Notes: a model not told the origin generated them from the sequence alone. 64,000 nucleotides of DNA from Voacanga thouarsii (GCA_026120185.1 JANUWF010001813.1:1054001-1118000); one strand, 5' to 3'; positions 45,601-57,369 are shown, counted from the stretch's first letter. Made by a program: numbers and translations.

Positions 45601-46125
45601 TTTGAAAATTGGGGTAATGATTTGAAATTGAAATATAGCATCCAAAAATGCTAGAGTTCTGAATAAACTCTTTTTGAGAGAGTTTTGAAATTGTTCCCAA
45701 TAAACAAACGAAATGCTTGCCCTACAAAAGCGTTATGTACTCTGTTTCTTTACTAAAGCACTAGCACATACGAGACTCATTGGGTGATTTTTTACTCACA
45801 CGTGTCTTTTATCTTACTCTTTTGTAGGATTTGGAGTTAAGCGGACCTACGGATAGAAGGACGATACCATAGTGACAGCAGTTTAGGTCTAGACGTTTTC
45901 TTTTTGATAATATACCTTATTACTGATGTTGAATGAAAAATTTTTATATACGAGATTCTCTGTTGTATATATATGTGTGTGACCATCAGTGTGGGATGGT
46001 TGTATGGATCTGGACCTTGTATACTCTGTGGTTCTTCGTTATAAAGACCCCTTGTCTGGGTAACTGGACAAGACGACACTCGGTGTTGATATGCTTCCGC
46101 TGTTATCTTTAATAAAGGTATTACA
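42647..46125 (+). repeat. chromovirus 3' LTR (3.48 kb)
   Basis: TGTAATAACCC ... GGTATTACA. The last 0.77 kb matches the 5' LTR remnant at 28,472-29,307. The whole matches, in reverse, the solo LTR at 6,892-18,400 minus its nested insert. It includes a degenerate minisatellite at 45,090-45,330 and the U5 word agcacatacgagactcat at 45,763. Minus-strand frames in it are chance or repeat-driven. I find no gene. Confidence 0.9.
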
Positions 46126-47430
46126 AATCTTGTAGGCGTTATCTCCATATCGCTCAAGAACTTGAAACGGGCCATCTCTTCACGGTTCGAGCTTTGATTT
46201 GCGTTGGGTGGGAAATCTCTTTATACGCAAATGCACCCAAACCCAGTCTCCTAGCTCGAACATAACCTACTTTCTTCCTTAGTTGTGCTTATATGAAATG
46301 GCCTCATTCCGTTTTTCGATTAGAGACTTAACCTTCTCATGCATGGACTTAACCATTTTGGCCTTCTTTTTGCCATCAAGACTCAATCGTTCATCTGCAG
46401 GCAAAGGAGATAAATCTACGGGGTTAATAGATTAAACCCATAAACAACATAAAATAGAGAATATGAAGTAGTAGAATGGATAGTTCTATTATAGGCAAAC
46501 TCTATATGTGGAAGACATTCTTCCCACAGGCTCTTCTTGATGATTGCCTGTAGTAGTCGCATGAGGGTCCGGTTGACAATCTCTGTTTGTCCATCCGTTT
46601 GTGGGTGACAGGCTGTAAAAAATAACAAATTAGTTCTAAGTTTTGCCCACAATATTCTCCAAAATAACTTAAAATTTTTGAATCCCTGTCCGATACTATA
46701 CTTCGTGGTAACCCGTGCAATCGTACCACTTCTTTTGGAAATACATCTTGAAATTCTTCAACAAGACCTACAATTTCACAAGGTAAAGAGAGAGTAGTAT
46801 CATTAGTAGTTACAAAAATCCCTTTACAAATTAAGAGATACACTGGTTCCTTAGCTTTAATAGCTTCTAACACCTCTTTCTCTTTTGCAAAAAAAATTAC
46901 CCATTTATTATCTCTTCTCTCTTGTTTTCCTTCTCTCCTTTTCTTTTCTTCTTTCTCAGTGTTCTCACTCTCGATTCTTTTCTCATTTTCTTTAACAGTT
47001 TTTTTCTTCTCCTTTTCTCTCATGATCTTTTGATCTCTACTCACTTTACTTGGAGACATATGTAAAAGAACGAATTTCTTTCCCTCCTTATACACAGTAT
47101 AAGTGTTTTTCTTCCCGTCATGCACTACTTCCCTATCATATTTCCATGGTATCCCTAAAAGTAGATGGCCTGCCTGCATGGCAACAACATCGAACAAGAT
47201 CTCATCCTTATATTTCCCCATATCGAAGGCAATCAAGGCTTGTTTATTAACCTTCAATTCCCCACTTTCATTTAGCCATTGCAACTTATATGATTGCGGA
47301 TGCTTCCTTGTTTCCAAGCCTATTTCTTCTACCACACTAGCACTTATAATGTTGGTGCAACCCCCACTATCAATGATTACGTTATGAGGTACTTGAATGA
47401 TGAAGCATCTTGTATAAAAGATATTCTCCC
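46126..47430 (-). pseudogene. pol: gypsy protease fused in frame to integrase (reverse transcriptase deleted)
   Basis: Minus-strand order: NVIIDSGGCTNIISASVVEE (protease, Asp in DSG, about 47,390-47,335), YKLQWLNESGELKVNKQ, FDVVAMQAGHLLLGIPWKYD, a lysine/glutamate-rich linker, then [14 protein letters not shown]. This N-terminal flank of the reverse transcriptase passes straight into [20 protein letters not shown] of the integrase at about 46,740. The frame stays open for 277 codons (47,335-46,502). In another frame follow [33 protein letters not shown] and finally the VLERYGDNAYKI tail at 46,126. Without reverse transcriptase it cannot replicate by itself. Confidence 0.85.
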
Positions 47431-47599
47431 TCTACTGATGATGCTCATCCTTTTTCACTTGTGAATTCAAAGATCTCCTAGCTATACTAAGTAATGCACA
47501 CACCTGGCTAACTTCTTCATCTTTTTTACTCGAGATTTCTTCTTTCTTTTGAATTTCTCCTAATTTCTCATATTCCTCTTCCTCGGATGAAATCTCACC

Positions 47600-48851
47600 A
47601 TAGGTATTTGTCTACATCACTCTTTTATTTGGACATTCATGTGCCATATGTCCATATCCCAAACAATGAAAGCATTCAATATCTCGGCTCCTCAACTTCT
47701 CAATAGCCTTTCCTTTATCTCTATTCCCTTCTTTCCTCGATTTATTGAATTCCCTAGGTGGCGGCCTTGGGACTCCTTCCTTCTTAGGTATCGGCTTAGG
47801 GAATTCCTTAGGGGGTGGAGTTGGGTGGTTTCCTCTCATCTCATGGCCTTTCCTTTAATTATTTTTCTACCTCCATAGCCATTTGCACTATTTCTTCTAA
47901 GGTTTCATATGAATGCAACTCGACTATATTGGCTATCTCCCGGTTTAATCCACTTAGAAATCTCACTTTAGTCGCACATGGATCTTTATTAATAACCGCC
48001 CTCATCATTAGCACCTCAAGTTCTTTGTGATAATCTTCAGTACTTCTATTCCCCTGTCTTAGCACTTGAAGCCTCTGATATAGCTCGTTGTAGTAGTGAT
48101 GTGGTACAAACTTTGCCCTTATGAGATTTTTCATCAATTCCTATGTCCCAATGGCATTTTCTCCCATTCTCCTTCTATTAGCCAAAACATGCTCCCACCA
48201 TACCAATGTATAATCTGAAAATCCCAATACGGCCCACTTTACTTTGTTTCTCTTACTATAATTTTGGCAATCAAATAAAATTTTCATTTTCCTTTCCCAT
48301 TCAAAATATGCCTCGGGATCATTTTTCCCTTAGAATTGTGGTACCTTCATTTTGATGTTTTTCAATTCCTATTCTCCCTCATTTTCATCTCTCCTTCTAC
48401 CTCTCATCACGTTACCTCGATATTGTTCTCCATAGTCTTCCTTCGGGTATCCCTCTTCCCACTCAAATTCCCTCTCAATATTTCTTTCGACTTCCCTTAT
48501 AGGATTCTCACCAAATCTCCCCCAGCCTCTTCCTCTACCTCATCTCAACCCTTTTCTCCCTCTTCTCATAGGAACTTGTTGATATTCACCAACAGAGTAT
48601 TCATCACATTCTTCTTCAGGTTGTGTATTCACGGGAGGTGTGCTGTAGACTTCCTGTTGCTCTTGTTCCCTCATTTGACCTGTGGTAGATGTTTGGCCTT
48701 GTTGAGCTCGGAGTTCGGTCATCTCCTTCCAAATTCCCTCCATACTCCTTTGCAATAAAGCAAGTGTTTCTCGAAGATCTCTTGAATCCTCTTGTGGTCT
48801 ACTTGCTCTACCAAGATTTGGCCTAGTTGGTTCCTCTCCTTGAGTCATCAT
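47600..48851 (-). pseudogene. gag: gypsy gag with zinc knuckle
   Basis: The start at 48,851 opens MMTQGEEPTRPNLGRASR, the first ATG after the leader. The N-terminal part (to 48,540) includes LALLQRSMEGIWKEMTELRA, a likely coiled coil. The capsid region near 48,140-47,860 shows MKNLIRAKFVPHHYYNELYQ, LQVLRQGNRSTEDYHKELE and VRFLSGLNREIANIVELHSY, a typical retrotrans_gag end. After a frame change the zinc knuckle CFHCLGYGHMAHEC lies at 47,632-47,675. Stops at 48,537, 48,330 and 47,857 break it into at least three frames. Plus-strand frames overlapping this stretch are shadows. Confidence 0.85.
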
Positions 48852-49637
48852 TGGAGTTTAGGCTAATACCCTTACAAAAAGAGTTAAGTGAACAAATGGA
48901 AATTGGCTTCCTCACTCACTCCCTAAGTGTTTACACTCCACTCTGATGTTTACACTCCTTGGCTTTTCAAATAAGAATCTTTCTCTCTTGCCTTTTTTTT
49001 TCACTCAATGTCTCACTTGTTCAACCAAATTCCTCCCCAATGTCCATTAGCTCTTAGAATTCTTCAAGACAAGGGTCTTAGGATAACATAATTTAGTGAA
49101 CACTTAGAGGTTAAGAACAAGTAGAGGACAAGGTGTTCACAACATACAACAAGCAAATAGTTTAAAGAACACAATGAAACACAATAATAATATTTACACC
49201 AATTCCAAGAAATAAGTGCAAGGATATTTGAATTAAGTAGGACTATACGATAAGAAGGGATCTAGGATTATTTTATAGGAATAATGCTAATGTTCAAGCC
49301 ACATTCTTTCTTTGAGACATTTCATCAAATACATAGAGTTCATGGGGTATATGGTCATTGAGAACTTTTATCAAACACCTTATGTGCACGATTTTCCTAA
49401 GGAACTTTGCAAGCAACTTTCTTCCCAAAGAAATCCAATATAGTCATAACAACAAGAATCAATGTATTCCCAAGGATCTTTCTTCAACAAGTCATTCTTT
49501 TTTCCCAAGAAAACTCAAAATCAAACAAGAATTATTAAGACCCTTTTTGGCACAATTTGTGGCTACAACCTTTTGGTTTGTTTCTCACTCTAGGTTTGAT
49601 AAATCCATGCTAAGATAGAAATCTAAACTTAACTAGT
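48852..49637 (-). other. gypsy leader
   Basis: A non-coding A+T-rich stretch between gag start and primer site on the minus strand. No distinct motif was seen, and short plus-strand frames are taken as chance. Confidence 0.65.
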
Positions 49638-49648
49638 CTCTAATACCA
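49638..49648 (-). other. primer binding site (variant)
   Basis: The minus strand reads TGGTATTAGAG, one base off the tRNA-Met type TGGTATCAGAG (C to T). Confidence 0.78.
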
Positions 49649-49652
49649 AATT

Positions 49653-50361
49653 TGATATGAGCTTGAGAGAGAAAGTCTTTTAAGATCTTAAAGTGGCTTT
49701 GTTTGAACTTTAGCAAAGAAAAGAAATTCAAGACAAACGAAAAGGACATAAAGAGATCAAGGAAGGTAACAAAGAAAATACCTTTTTTTTTCACAAATAA
49801 AGAATCCTAAAAGAACTAACTTTTAGAGCCCCAAATTTAGTAGATAAAGGGCTACCACAATAACACCTTAGAACCTTTTGACTTAGCAAGAAATCAAGAA
49901 CTAAAAGGACAAGGAATTGTGGGCATTCAAACAAGAAATAACAAGATCCCTAGATGACATACAAGACGAACCCTTGTTAATTTCTAGTTGAATTATCCTT
50001 AGAGTTCATAGACACTTATTCAATGGTGGACTAAGCCCTTAGGTTAGTTTTAGATTGAAGTTGAACAAGGAATCTCTTCCAAGCTTCAAGCCTTCAAGAT
50101 GAATTCTTCATTCTTGTTTAAAATGTGATGTATGTTGTATTTTCCTTACAATACAAAAGAAGTATATAAGGATGTTCTATCCCTGAACTAAATAACTATT
50201 AAATATTACAAAATGACCCCAAAAATAGCTAAAAATTTGTTAGGGATTCAGGTTTCAGAACACAACCGGCATCGGTTCAGGCTCCAAAGGCTGGCGCCGG
50301 TTCCACTCTATAGGAATGGTACTGCGTGACTCAAAAAATAAATTTTATCATCGATCTTACA
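49653..50361 (-). repeat. gypsy LTR (about 0.7 kb)
   Basis: The minus strand starts TGTAAGATCGATG at 50,361 and ends TCATATCA at 49,653, just before the primer site. It contains the patch aaccggcgccagcc ... gaaccgatgccggttg at 50,262-50,312, akin to the patch in the LTR at 513-1,705. On its upstream side it is flanked by polyprotein sequence rather than unrelated DNA. The exact 5' end is inferred. Confidence 0.65.
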
Positions 50362-50784
50362 GACCCCAGTCGGTGCCAATTTCGGGAACCAAAATAGCCA
50401 TTGATTCCTCTCTGCTAGCCATCGTTTCTGCACGAAAATCTTTCGATTGTCGTTCTTCATATACCAATAGCAAGGTCTGCTCCCGTTCCTCTTCCAACAT
50501 TGCCCATATGCTATCCCACTTGAAATGTGCTTGCAAATATGCTTGAAAGTTATGTTGGAATTGTTTGGCACGGGCTCTCATCAACGGATCGGGCAAGCTC
50601 AATTTTGATTCGGTCTCGTCCTCCCCCCTTCTTATGCTCAATCCCCATGGCATGGTTGATTCCTATCGTACACTAACGTATGGACATCACTATCCAATCC
50701 GACAAAATCATCCTCCTCAAGGCGAGAATATGTTCGCCTAATCAGCAATTGTTGGCTTAAACATGAGCCTTCTTTGTCCAATAT
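50362..50784 (-). pseudogene. gypsy polyprotein C-terminal tail
   Basis: Minus-strand frames read LLIRRTYSRLEEDDFVGLDS, then RRGEDETESKLSLPDPLMRA and ARAKQFQHNFQAYLQAHFKW. Plant gypsy polyproteins of this kind end in a 'GPMTRARAK' tail followed by a short helical region, and the DPLMRARAK word fits that. The frame ends at DWGL right at the start of the LTR. This is thus the 3' end of a copy upstream of the LTR at 49,653-50,361, while that same LTR also leads into a gag on its other side. Confidence 0.6.
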
Positions 50785-50892
50785 AAGGTAATTGATCAGA
50801 ATAGCCCTTTTTGGGGCCACTCTTCTTCAATTGTCCCAATTTGGGGAGGGTGTCCTATAATAGCCTCAACACATTATGTAAAACTAAAATAT

Positions 50893-51025
50893 GACGCATT
50901 TACATAATGCATCTTTAGACCAATTAATTTTAACCAATTAAGACGCATATTTGTTAAGCGTTCTAATATGACGCATTTACCTAATGATTATTTGAATTAT
51001 CAAGACGCAATAATATAATGTGTCC
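50893..51025 (+). repeat. MULE subterminal repeats, left end
   Basis: GACGCA starts at 50,893, 50,942, 50,970 and 51,004, each followed by a short A/T-rich stretch and often by taatgcatc, taagcgtt or taatgtgtc, a partial inverted copy. These are typical of repeated subterminal sites where a transposase may bind; binding is inference. Confidence 0.7.
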
Positions 51026-51384
51026 TTAACAACACTTTTCAAAATCAGAAATAAATCATATTGATAATGTCCCATGTTTTTTTCTAGTCATTCATTTCAT
51101 GATTAAAAAATTGTGTATTACATAATTTAGAATGAATTACTCAAGTTTTAATAAATAAAAAAAAATTGTAGTATTGGGAAACATATCCTAATTTATGCAC
51201 GCCACTAACTTGAGCTTATAATAATCAGTAAAAATAAAATTGATCTGTCCATTCAACTACTTTAAGTGTTCATATAATTGAATGATATTTTTTTAAACGT
51301 TTATGTAACCGTGGTTTAGGTTGAAAATGCCAGAAATTAGTAGTCAATGTAAAATGAAAAAGCAACCTGATTAAATAAATTTGT

Positions 51385-52666
51385 TATAGTACAAGCTCAT
51401 GCAATTGCACAATTTATTGTTCACGACCAAAACAAGCATTGTTACAATTTTGCATGTTATGTCTTGCGATGGCAATTTCCATATCTTAGGAGAGCCTTCA
51501 TTCCAGTAATCCATCTCACCTTGAAAATGTGCGGTACACCTTCGGCCAGGTCTGTTACCTTTAAGCACTGGTGTGTAACCCTCTAACAAGAAGTCAGCAA
51601 TACGCCAGGTATTTTCATTGCCGACAGGATAGAAGTCATACTTGTAAGCTAAAATGTACTTCTCTGTAAAGTAAATAGGTGAAACAAAATCTGAAGGTTG
51701 CCAGCTATGGTGTCGATAGACTGCAAATACATGCATGCACGATAATCTAAAAATATTTCATTTCATGCAGCTACAGTCCCGTGAGGACATCTTAACTGTA
51801 TAAATATTGCTAGCTTTGGCACCAGCTCTTGCAGGTGTCCTTACACTGAAAATTCCAGAACATTCATTATACTGCATAACCCTATACGATCTAGTCTTCA
51901 GCAAAGCTGCCTGGATTGCATTCCATATTATTGGAGAAAATGGTTTGTTATAGTGGGTAGCCTCAGACCAATACAGATTAAAGTATTTGATAGTCTTTTT
52001 GAATATTGCATCAACCAGTGCTTTGATTGGTAATACTCGTGTTTTTTTATAACACAATTAAAGGACTTAGATAAATTGGTTGTCATACATCCGTATCGAT
52101 ATCCACCGTCATGTGAAAGTGTCCACTTTTCTAGGCCAAACTGTATCAACCAGTTGTATGCTTCCTAATTGTATTCTCTTATTTCATTCATTACATTTTG
52201 GAACTTAGATTTCTTTCTCTGTTCTAACTTTATACATCAGTTACTTCAACTCCATATTCTTGAAATGTCGATTAAAATTGGCACGAGCGTGACGTAGACA
52301 GAACCCGTGAACTCCCATAGGCTCAGTCTATCCAGGTTGTCTCCTCATAGCAAACAAGATATCTGCGTACCTATCAGACAGAACACAAACATGTCTTTCG
52401 CGCACCACACGACTTCGGACTAGTCTTAGAAACCATCCCTAACTCTCTATTGATTTAGCATCGACAACTGCAAAAGCTAGAAAAAACAGATGGTTATTAG
52501 TATCCCAGGTACTGGCAATTAACTGCACACCCGTATATACCCTTCTTAAATGAGTCCCATCAATTGAAATCACGGGGCGACAGTGCATAAATCCCTCAAT
52601 TAATGGTTTAAACGCCCAAAAAATAATTTGAAATATGTTTGTGTCTCTAGCACTGGTGTCATGGTA
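51385..52666 (-). pseudogene. MULE transposase, C-terminal part (DDE and SWIM domains)
   Basis: On the minus strand the transposase core shows RPVISIDGTHL-like sequence (52,580; first catalytic Asp), VYTGVQLIASTWDTNNHLFF, VRERHVCVLSDRYADILFAM (second Asp, about 52,375) and GVHGFCLRHARANFNRHFKN. DGGYRYGCMTTNLSKSFNCV follows at about 52,110. The SWIM zinc finger is SRDCSCMK followed by CMHVFAVYRHHSW (about 51,780-51,710), and the C-terminal tail is YDFYPVGNENTWRI and NRPGRR. Several stops and shifts break it. The family cuts and pastes MULE DNA in the nucleus. This copy cannot. Confidence 0.85.
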
Positions 52667-52917
52667 TTTTCTGTTAAACCCCAGTCAAAACCAACCTTAG
52701 AGTAAGGGGGTTGAGATGCATATCATGCTTTATTTCATGATTAAATACATTTTCATATGATTTTATGTGCTTTAGATTTGAGTTTTATTGTTTTGAAGTC
52801 TTGTTGGTAAGTATTGTGTGAGAAGGGCAAAATGGTAATTTTTGCCCGAGGTGAAAATAGGGAGATAGCTTGTGGAAGGAATAGGAATTACTTTTCTAGT
52901 AAAAATAGCAACAAGAG

Positions 52918-52983
52918 TTGTTGTGGTTTAGTGGTTAAAGCCTTGGAATTAATTCTTGAGGTCTTGGGTTCGAATTCTATCAT
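52918..52983 (+). ncRNA. tRNA-like / SINE-like Pol III promoter segment, left arm
   Basis: TGGTTTAGTGG (A-box-like) is followed 34 bases later by GGGTTCGAATTCT (B-box-like, consensus GGTTCGANTCC), with a T-run (attttatttttg) about 25 bases downstream. The 5' end GTTGTTGTGG recalls tRNA-Asp/Val 5' ends. No acceptor stem can be formed with the 3' side, so it is not a working tRNA gene. It is probably a tRNA relic or SINE head absorbed into the LTR. Confidence 0.55.
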
Positions 52984-54594
52984 AGAAGCTTTAGTTTGAT
53001 TAAAATTTTATTTTTGCTTAAGGAGGATTAGTTTCGGCCTTAAGGGCCTAGAGCAAGGTGGTGATAATGTCCTAAGAGAGACATGCTAGGAGTATTATAA
53101 TTCCACTCTTTTGCCCTACTCGAATTTCCTAAAGGGAATTCTTGTTCCCTTGATCTTTGGTTTTCCTTAGGTTTCAACTCCTTAGTTGATCAAGGTGTTC
53201 TATCCTTTTTCTTTCCAGAAAATTCAGTAAAGTGCTGAGGTCTTTTAGGATCAAAATGTCCTAGTAAAAGGCTTCTCATGGTCTGGAAAATGTGGATGAA
53301 TTGTGGGAAATTCCAAGAGGAAAATCCCTCTAGTAAGCTTGCTGAAATTTCACTCTATAGCTAGTTCACCTTCCTTCTTGGAATGAGTTGAAATTTTCCA
53401 GCTTATGTACCTTCAAAATGTCGAACTTCTTAGCTAACATTCCCTTCCAAATGCTTCCAGAAAAATGGCCTTAAGATCAGCTTGAAACATGAATTATTTC
53501 TGCCATTTTCGGACTGCTCAAGAGCTATACAAAACCAATGAAAATTCTGGGCAAGATCGCTACTTTGAGAGTCCAAAATCAAGCTGTTTTCTTCCAGATT
53601 TTGTGCAGCGCCTTAACCATATTTTTCCTCCATGAAGAAGGCTGGAAACCAGCGTTGAATACCCCTGAAACCCCCCTTCCAGCTCACTGCAAATTGGCTG
53701 GAAGTGGCAGCCAAAAATCTGCCCAGAAATTCCTGTGCAGCGAAATTTTTGTGCAGGAAAATTTTCCAGCTTGTTTCCTATTTCTCCTCCAGCCGAAAAC
53801 ACCAACCTACTTCTATCAAAACCTCCCTTAAACCTCCATTAGCAGAGCTCCATTGTTTCCCTCAAGCTTCTGGACGAAAGGCAGCAATGGCTGTCCGAAA
53901 ATCTCTCCAACAAATCCCTGCAATTTAGCTTGATTGGTTTCCAAAATTTCAGCCATCTTGTTTAGCAACTTTCCATAAAATCTTACACCATTGACCAGAC
54001 ATCTTCTTCACCATTGTGCACCTTAGTTTCGGCCATCATAAACCTCATTGAACCAGCTTTAATTCCTTAGAAAAGATGCACATTCAGTTGGCCATAGGAG
54101 ACTTCAAAGCTGTCCAAATAATCAAGATATTCTTAGAATATTTAGTTTCCAAATTCTCTTCCTAAAAATATTCTTCAAGGATTGTAACAACTAACCTTTC
54201 CTTTCCCTTCCAAATCAGAGAAACAACTCCCTAAACCCTACAGAATTTTGGCAGCCCTAATTCCACAGAAATTCGGCAGCTGCTCCCAACCTCCCTCTCT
54301 CGATTTTCTTTAGCCACCAAGAACACACACACCACCTACTACCTTCTTTCACCTAATACACCTTCAAACCCTCACGAAAATCTCCAGATTTGATCTACTC
54401 TTTGCTGTGAATCCATCAACACCATTATTAACATCAAACTCCACAAATCAGCTCGCTACTTTGGATCAAAACCAGGAATTTTTGTGAAGGTCAAGAACAT
54501 CTTCAAGGTAAATTTACTCTATCAACTTCATCTTCTTCAAACTTGATATCCAATGAGAACTTATGTGAATGAACATACTAATGATCTCTTCTTC

Positions 54595-54614
54595 TTCTCT
54601 CTCTCTCTCTCTCA
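54595..54614 (+). repeat. (CT)n microsatellite, left arm
   Basis: A short tctctctc run, the partner of the much longer (GA)n run at 57,317-57,364 in the opposite arm. Confidence 0.9.
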
Positions 54615-55690
54615 TGGCCCGAAATTCCCTCTCATGGCCGAATGGTCTCTTTTTCCATGACCATGCTTTCGCCACCTCTCTTGGACAAGATTAGCCATCT
54701 AGGAGTTGAGATCTACTCTAAACTCTTTCAAAGCATTCATCAACCAAGTAAGTACCTTCAATCCTTCTTTTAAACTCTAGAATTATGTCTCTAGGATGAT
54801 GTTGTTAAAAAGTGGATGGTGGTAGGATTTGAGTATATATTTATTGTTGAGATTGAAGCATGAGCAATTGTATGATTGTGAAGAAGATGAGATTTATGCA
54901 TGGAAGGATTATATTAGTTGGTTGTATGTGGAATTAAGTTTGATGCATGTCATAGGTAGTATGTGTGATGAAGTATGCTAGAGATTATGTCACCTTTGGT
55001 GAATAGGAGTTATATGCATGACTAGAATATTGAAGCCATGATCATGTCTATGCTAGTAAAGGTTAAATCGTGTCTTAATAAATTTAGATCTATGCCTATA
55101 TGCAAGATTTGGATGATTTAATAAATTGAAGGATTGTGTATATTCTTGATTGAGGATGGCCATAGAAATTTGATCATGATCTAATTGTCCCTAAAACTAA
55201 TTTTCACTTTATGCATAAAATACTCAATAAAATAATATTGCTAGTATTTTCGAAAAACCCTAGGAAGGGTAGATTTGGAATTATTATATATATAAAGGAT
55301 ATTTTAGTCAAATGAATAATAATTTTGCTAGAAAATAAAATAAATAAATACTATTTAAAATAAAGAGATCAATTAAAGCTTTATGAGAATGATTCAAAAT
55401 TAGTAAAATATTTACTAAATCAAAACCCTTAAGGATTTACTTATTATTTTCCAAGAAAGGCTTATTAAATTTAAACTCAACTAGTTTTAGCTATCAATTA
55501 TTTTCTAACAACTAAACTATCATTAAATCACTATTTTACCTAGTACCATCTATGACTCTTGATCAAATAAACTCTAATTTTTTCCTAACAAGGTTTAAAC
55601 TTTCAACTTATTAGAATTTATTTCCCAAACCATTAATTATTTTAAATAACAAATTAAACTTAGCTTATAAACCTATTTAGTTATTATTTT

Positions 55691-56275
55691 ATCTTAAAGC
55701 TTGGGACACTAGGATCATGGTAGTAGTGAATTGAGTTGATTTAAAATTGAGAAAGTGGATTGTAGCTTGAATCTGATTAAGATTTGTATTTGCCCATGTG
55801 GGGTTAGGCCAGCTGTTCGAGACCTTGTTGTTGTGAGCAAGAATCAGGTAAGCTCCTGCATAAAACCTGTTTGATGCAAAATGTTTATTATGGCAAGCCA
55901 AGTGTAGAGTGCGTGGAAACTCATTTACGTAAAGGCAATTGAGGGTTAAATCCTTTCTTATTTCAAACATTTGAATTATTTAAAAGCCAATGAGCAGATT
56001 TACTCAAACTCAAACTCTTTCTAAAATTGAGTTTGTTAAAGACTTTGGAAAACCCATAAATTGCCATTTTCATGTGGAACAGTGTTTTGTTCATTTTATC
56101 CCAAGTGGGAAACGTCGTTGAGTACTCAATAAGGGTGGACTACTAAGACTAGTCTTTGAAGGGTTAGGGTAAGTCTCTTAGCAGGTGGCCACCTCTGAGG
56201 GGTGAGTCCTTCCCGGATAAAATGTCAGTCCAGTGAGTCGTGCCGGTCCAATATGTTGAAGGTACAATATGTTGA
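55691..56275 (+). other. palindrome centre, single-copy LTR part
   Basis: Contains aggtggccacctctgaggggtgagtccttcc at 56,182-56,213, whose reverse complement occurs at 61,548-61,580 in the LTR at the window end. It also carries ttgagtactcaataagggtgg and gcaggagcttacctg-like words shared in reverse with 61,610-61,920. This part is not repeated within the palindrome. Confidence 0.75.
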
Positions 56276-57049
56276 AGGTTTAAATCTTGCTAAAATAATT
56301 TAGAGTTTATTTGATAAAAAGTCCTAGGTGGTACTAGGTAAAATAATAATTTATTAATAATTAATTGCTAGAAAATAATTGATAGTTAAAATTAGTTGAA
56401 AATAAATTTTAATGAGTCTTGCTTGAAAAATAATAAATAAATTTTAATAGGTTTGATTAAAAGATAATAATTAAATTTTAATAATAAATATTTTACCTAT
56501 TATGATTATTTTCACAAAAGGCTTTATTTGATATTATAATATCTATATATTTTATTTTTCGAGAAAAAACTATTATTTATTTGACTAAAATATCACTATT
56601 TTATATAAAAGAGCAAATCAACATTTTCCCATGGTTTTCAAAATTTTACTAGAAAAACCATATTATTAAATATTTTATTAATGAAATAAAATTTAGCTTA
56701 GGGACAACTAGATCATGATCATATTCCTATAGCTAACCACAATCATGAACATATACAACTCTTCAATTCATCAAATCATCCAAATCATGCATACAAGCAT
56801 AGATCTCAATTTATCAAAATATGATCTAACCCCTACTAGCATAAATATGATCATGGCTTCAATAATCCAACATGAATATAAATCCTTTCACCAAAGGTGA
56901 CATAATCTCTAGCATACTTCATCACAAATACTACCTATGACATGGAGACATGCATTAAATCTCAAATCATCATACAATCGGCCAAGATAATCCATCCATG
57001 CATAAATCCCATCTCCTTCATATTCATACATACATTCATGCTTCAATCT

Positions 57050-57053
<4 letters not shown>

Positions 57054-57095
<42 letters not shown>
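57054..57095 (+). repeat. (TA)n microsatellite, right arm
   Basis: About 20 uninterrupted AT units. The left arm has only a short tatatattt at the matching place (54,834). Confidence 0.97.
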
Positions 57096-57096
<1 letters not shown>

Positions 57097-57315
57097 TTAA
57101 ATCCTATCGCCATCCACCTACTATCATCATCATCCTAGAGACATGAATCTAGAGTTTAAAAAGGAAGATTGAAGGTACTTACTTGGTTGATGAATGCCTT
57201 GAAGGAGTTTAGAGTAGATCTCAACTCCTAGATGTCTAACTTTGTCCATGGGAGATGGCGAAAGCATGTTCATGGGAGAAAAAGTCATCCGGCCAAGAGA
57301 GGGGAATTTTCGACC

Positions 57316-57316
<1 letters not shown>

Positions 57317-57364
<48 letters not shown>
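57317..57364 (+). repeat. (GA)n microsatellite, right arm
   Basis: About 24 uninterrupted GA units, expanded relative to the left arm. Confidence 0.97.

Positions 57365-57369
<5 letters not shown>

Larger units (their letters stand above)
28472..46125 (+). mobile_element. chromovirus (Tekay/Del-like Ty3/gypsy), split by Copia C
   Basis: The layout is truncated 5' LTR, tRNA-Met primer site, gag region, protease, reverse transcriptase, RNase H, integrase, chromodomain, purine tract and a long 3' LTR. That order, plus a C-terminal chromodomain and multi-kb LTRs, fits the plant Tekay/Del chromovirus lineage, an assignment that is inference from family knowledge. The coding part has many stops. 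Copia C (31,698-40,142) interrupts the reverse transcriptase. The right end at 46,125 lies inside the integrase tail of a minus-strand gypsy element. Confidence 0.88.
46126..50361 (-). mobile_element. minus-strand Ty3/gypsy element, internally deleted and interrupted
   Basis: Read on the minus strand: LTR (50,361-49,653), primer site, leader, gag, zinc knuckle, protease, then directly the integrase, stopping at 46,126 in the integrase tail where the chromovirus 3' LTR begins. Reverse transcriptase and RNase H are absent. The other half expected across the chromovirus is not found left of 28,472, so that side was lost with the chromovirus 5' end. Confidence 0.85.
52672..55690 (+). repeat. palindrome left arm
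   Basis: Plus-oriented LTR-like sequence (U3 side). It holds a tRNA-like segment at 52,918-52,983, a (CT)n run at 54,595-54,612 and an A+T-rich stretch at 55,200-55,680. No protein-coding frame here is convincing; frames at 53,538-53,928 overlap on both strands and lack domains. Confidence 0.8.

Noticed and set aside
48336..48758. 140-codon plus-strand frame rich in Ser and Phe
   Set aside because: It is the shadow of the minus-strand gag reading frame.
52918..52983. A functional tRNA gene
   Set aside because: A- and B-box-like words are present but no acceptor stem can form, and the T stem is poor. It is kept only as a tRNA-like segment.
53538..53928. Possible host gene exon in the left palindrome arm
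   Set aside because: Frames on both strands overlap, no domain is seen, and the counterpart in the right arm (57,840-58,440) does not keep the frame.
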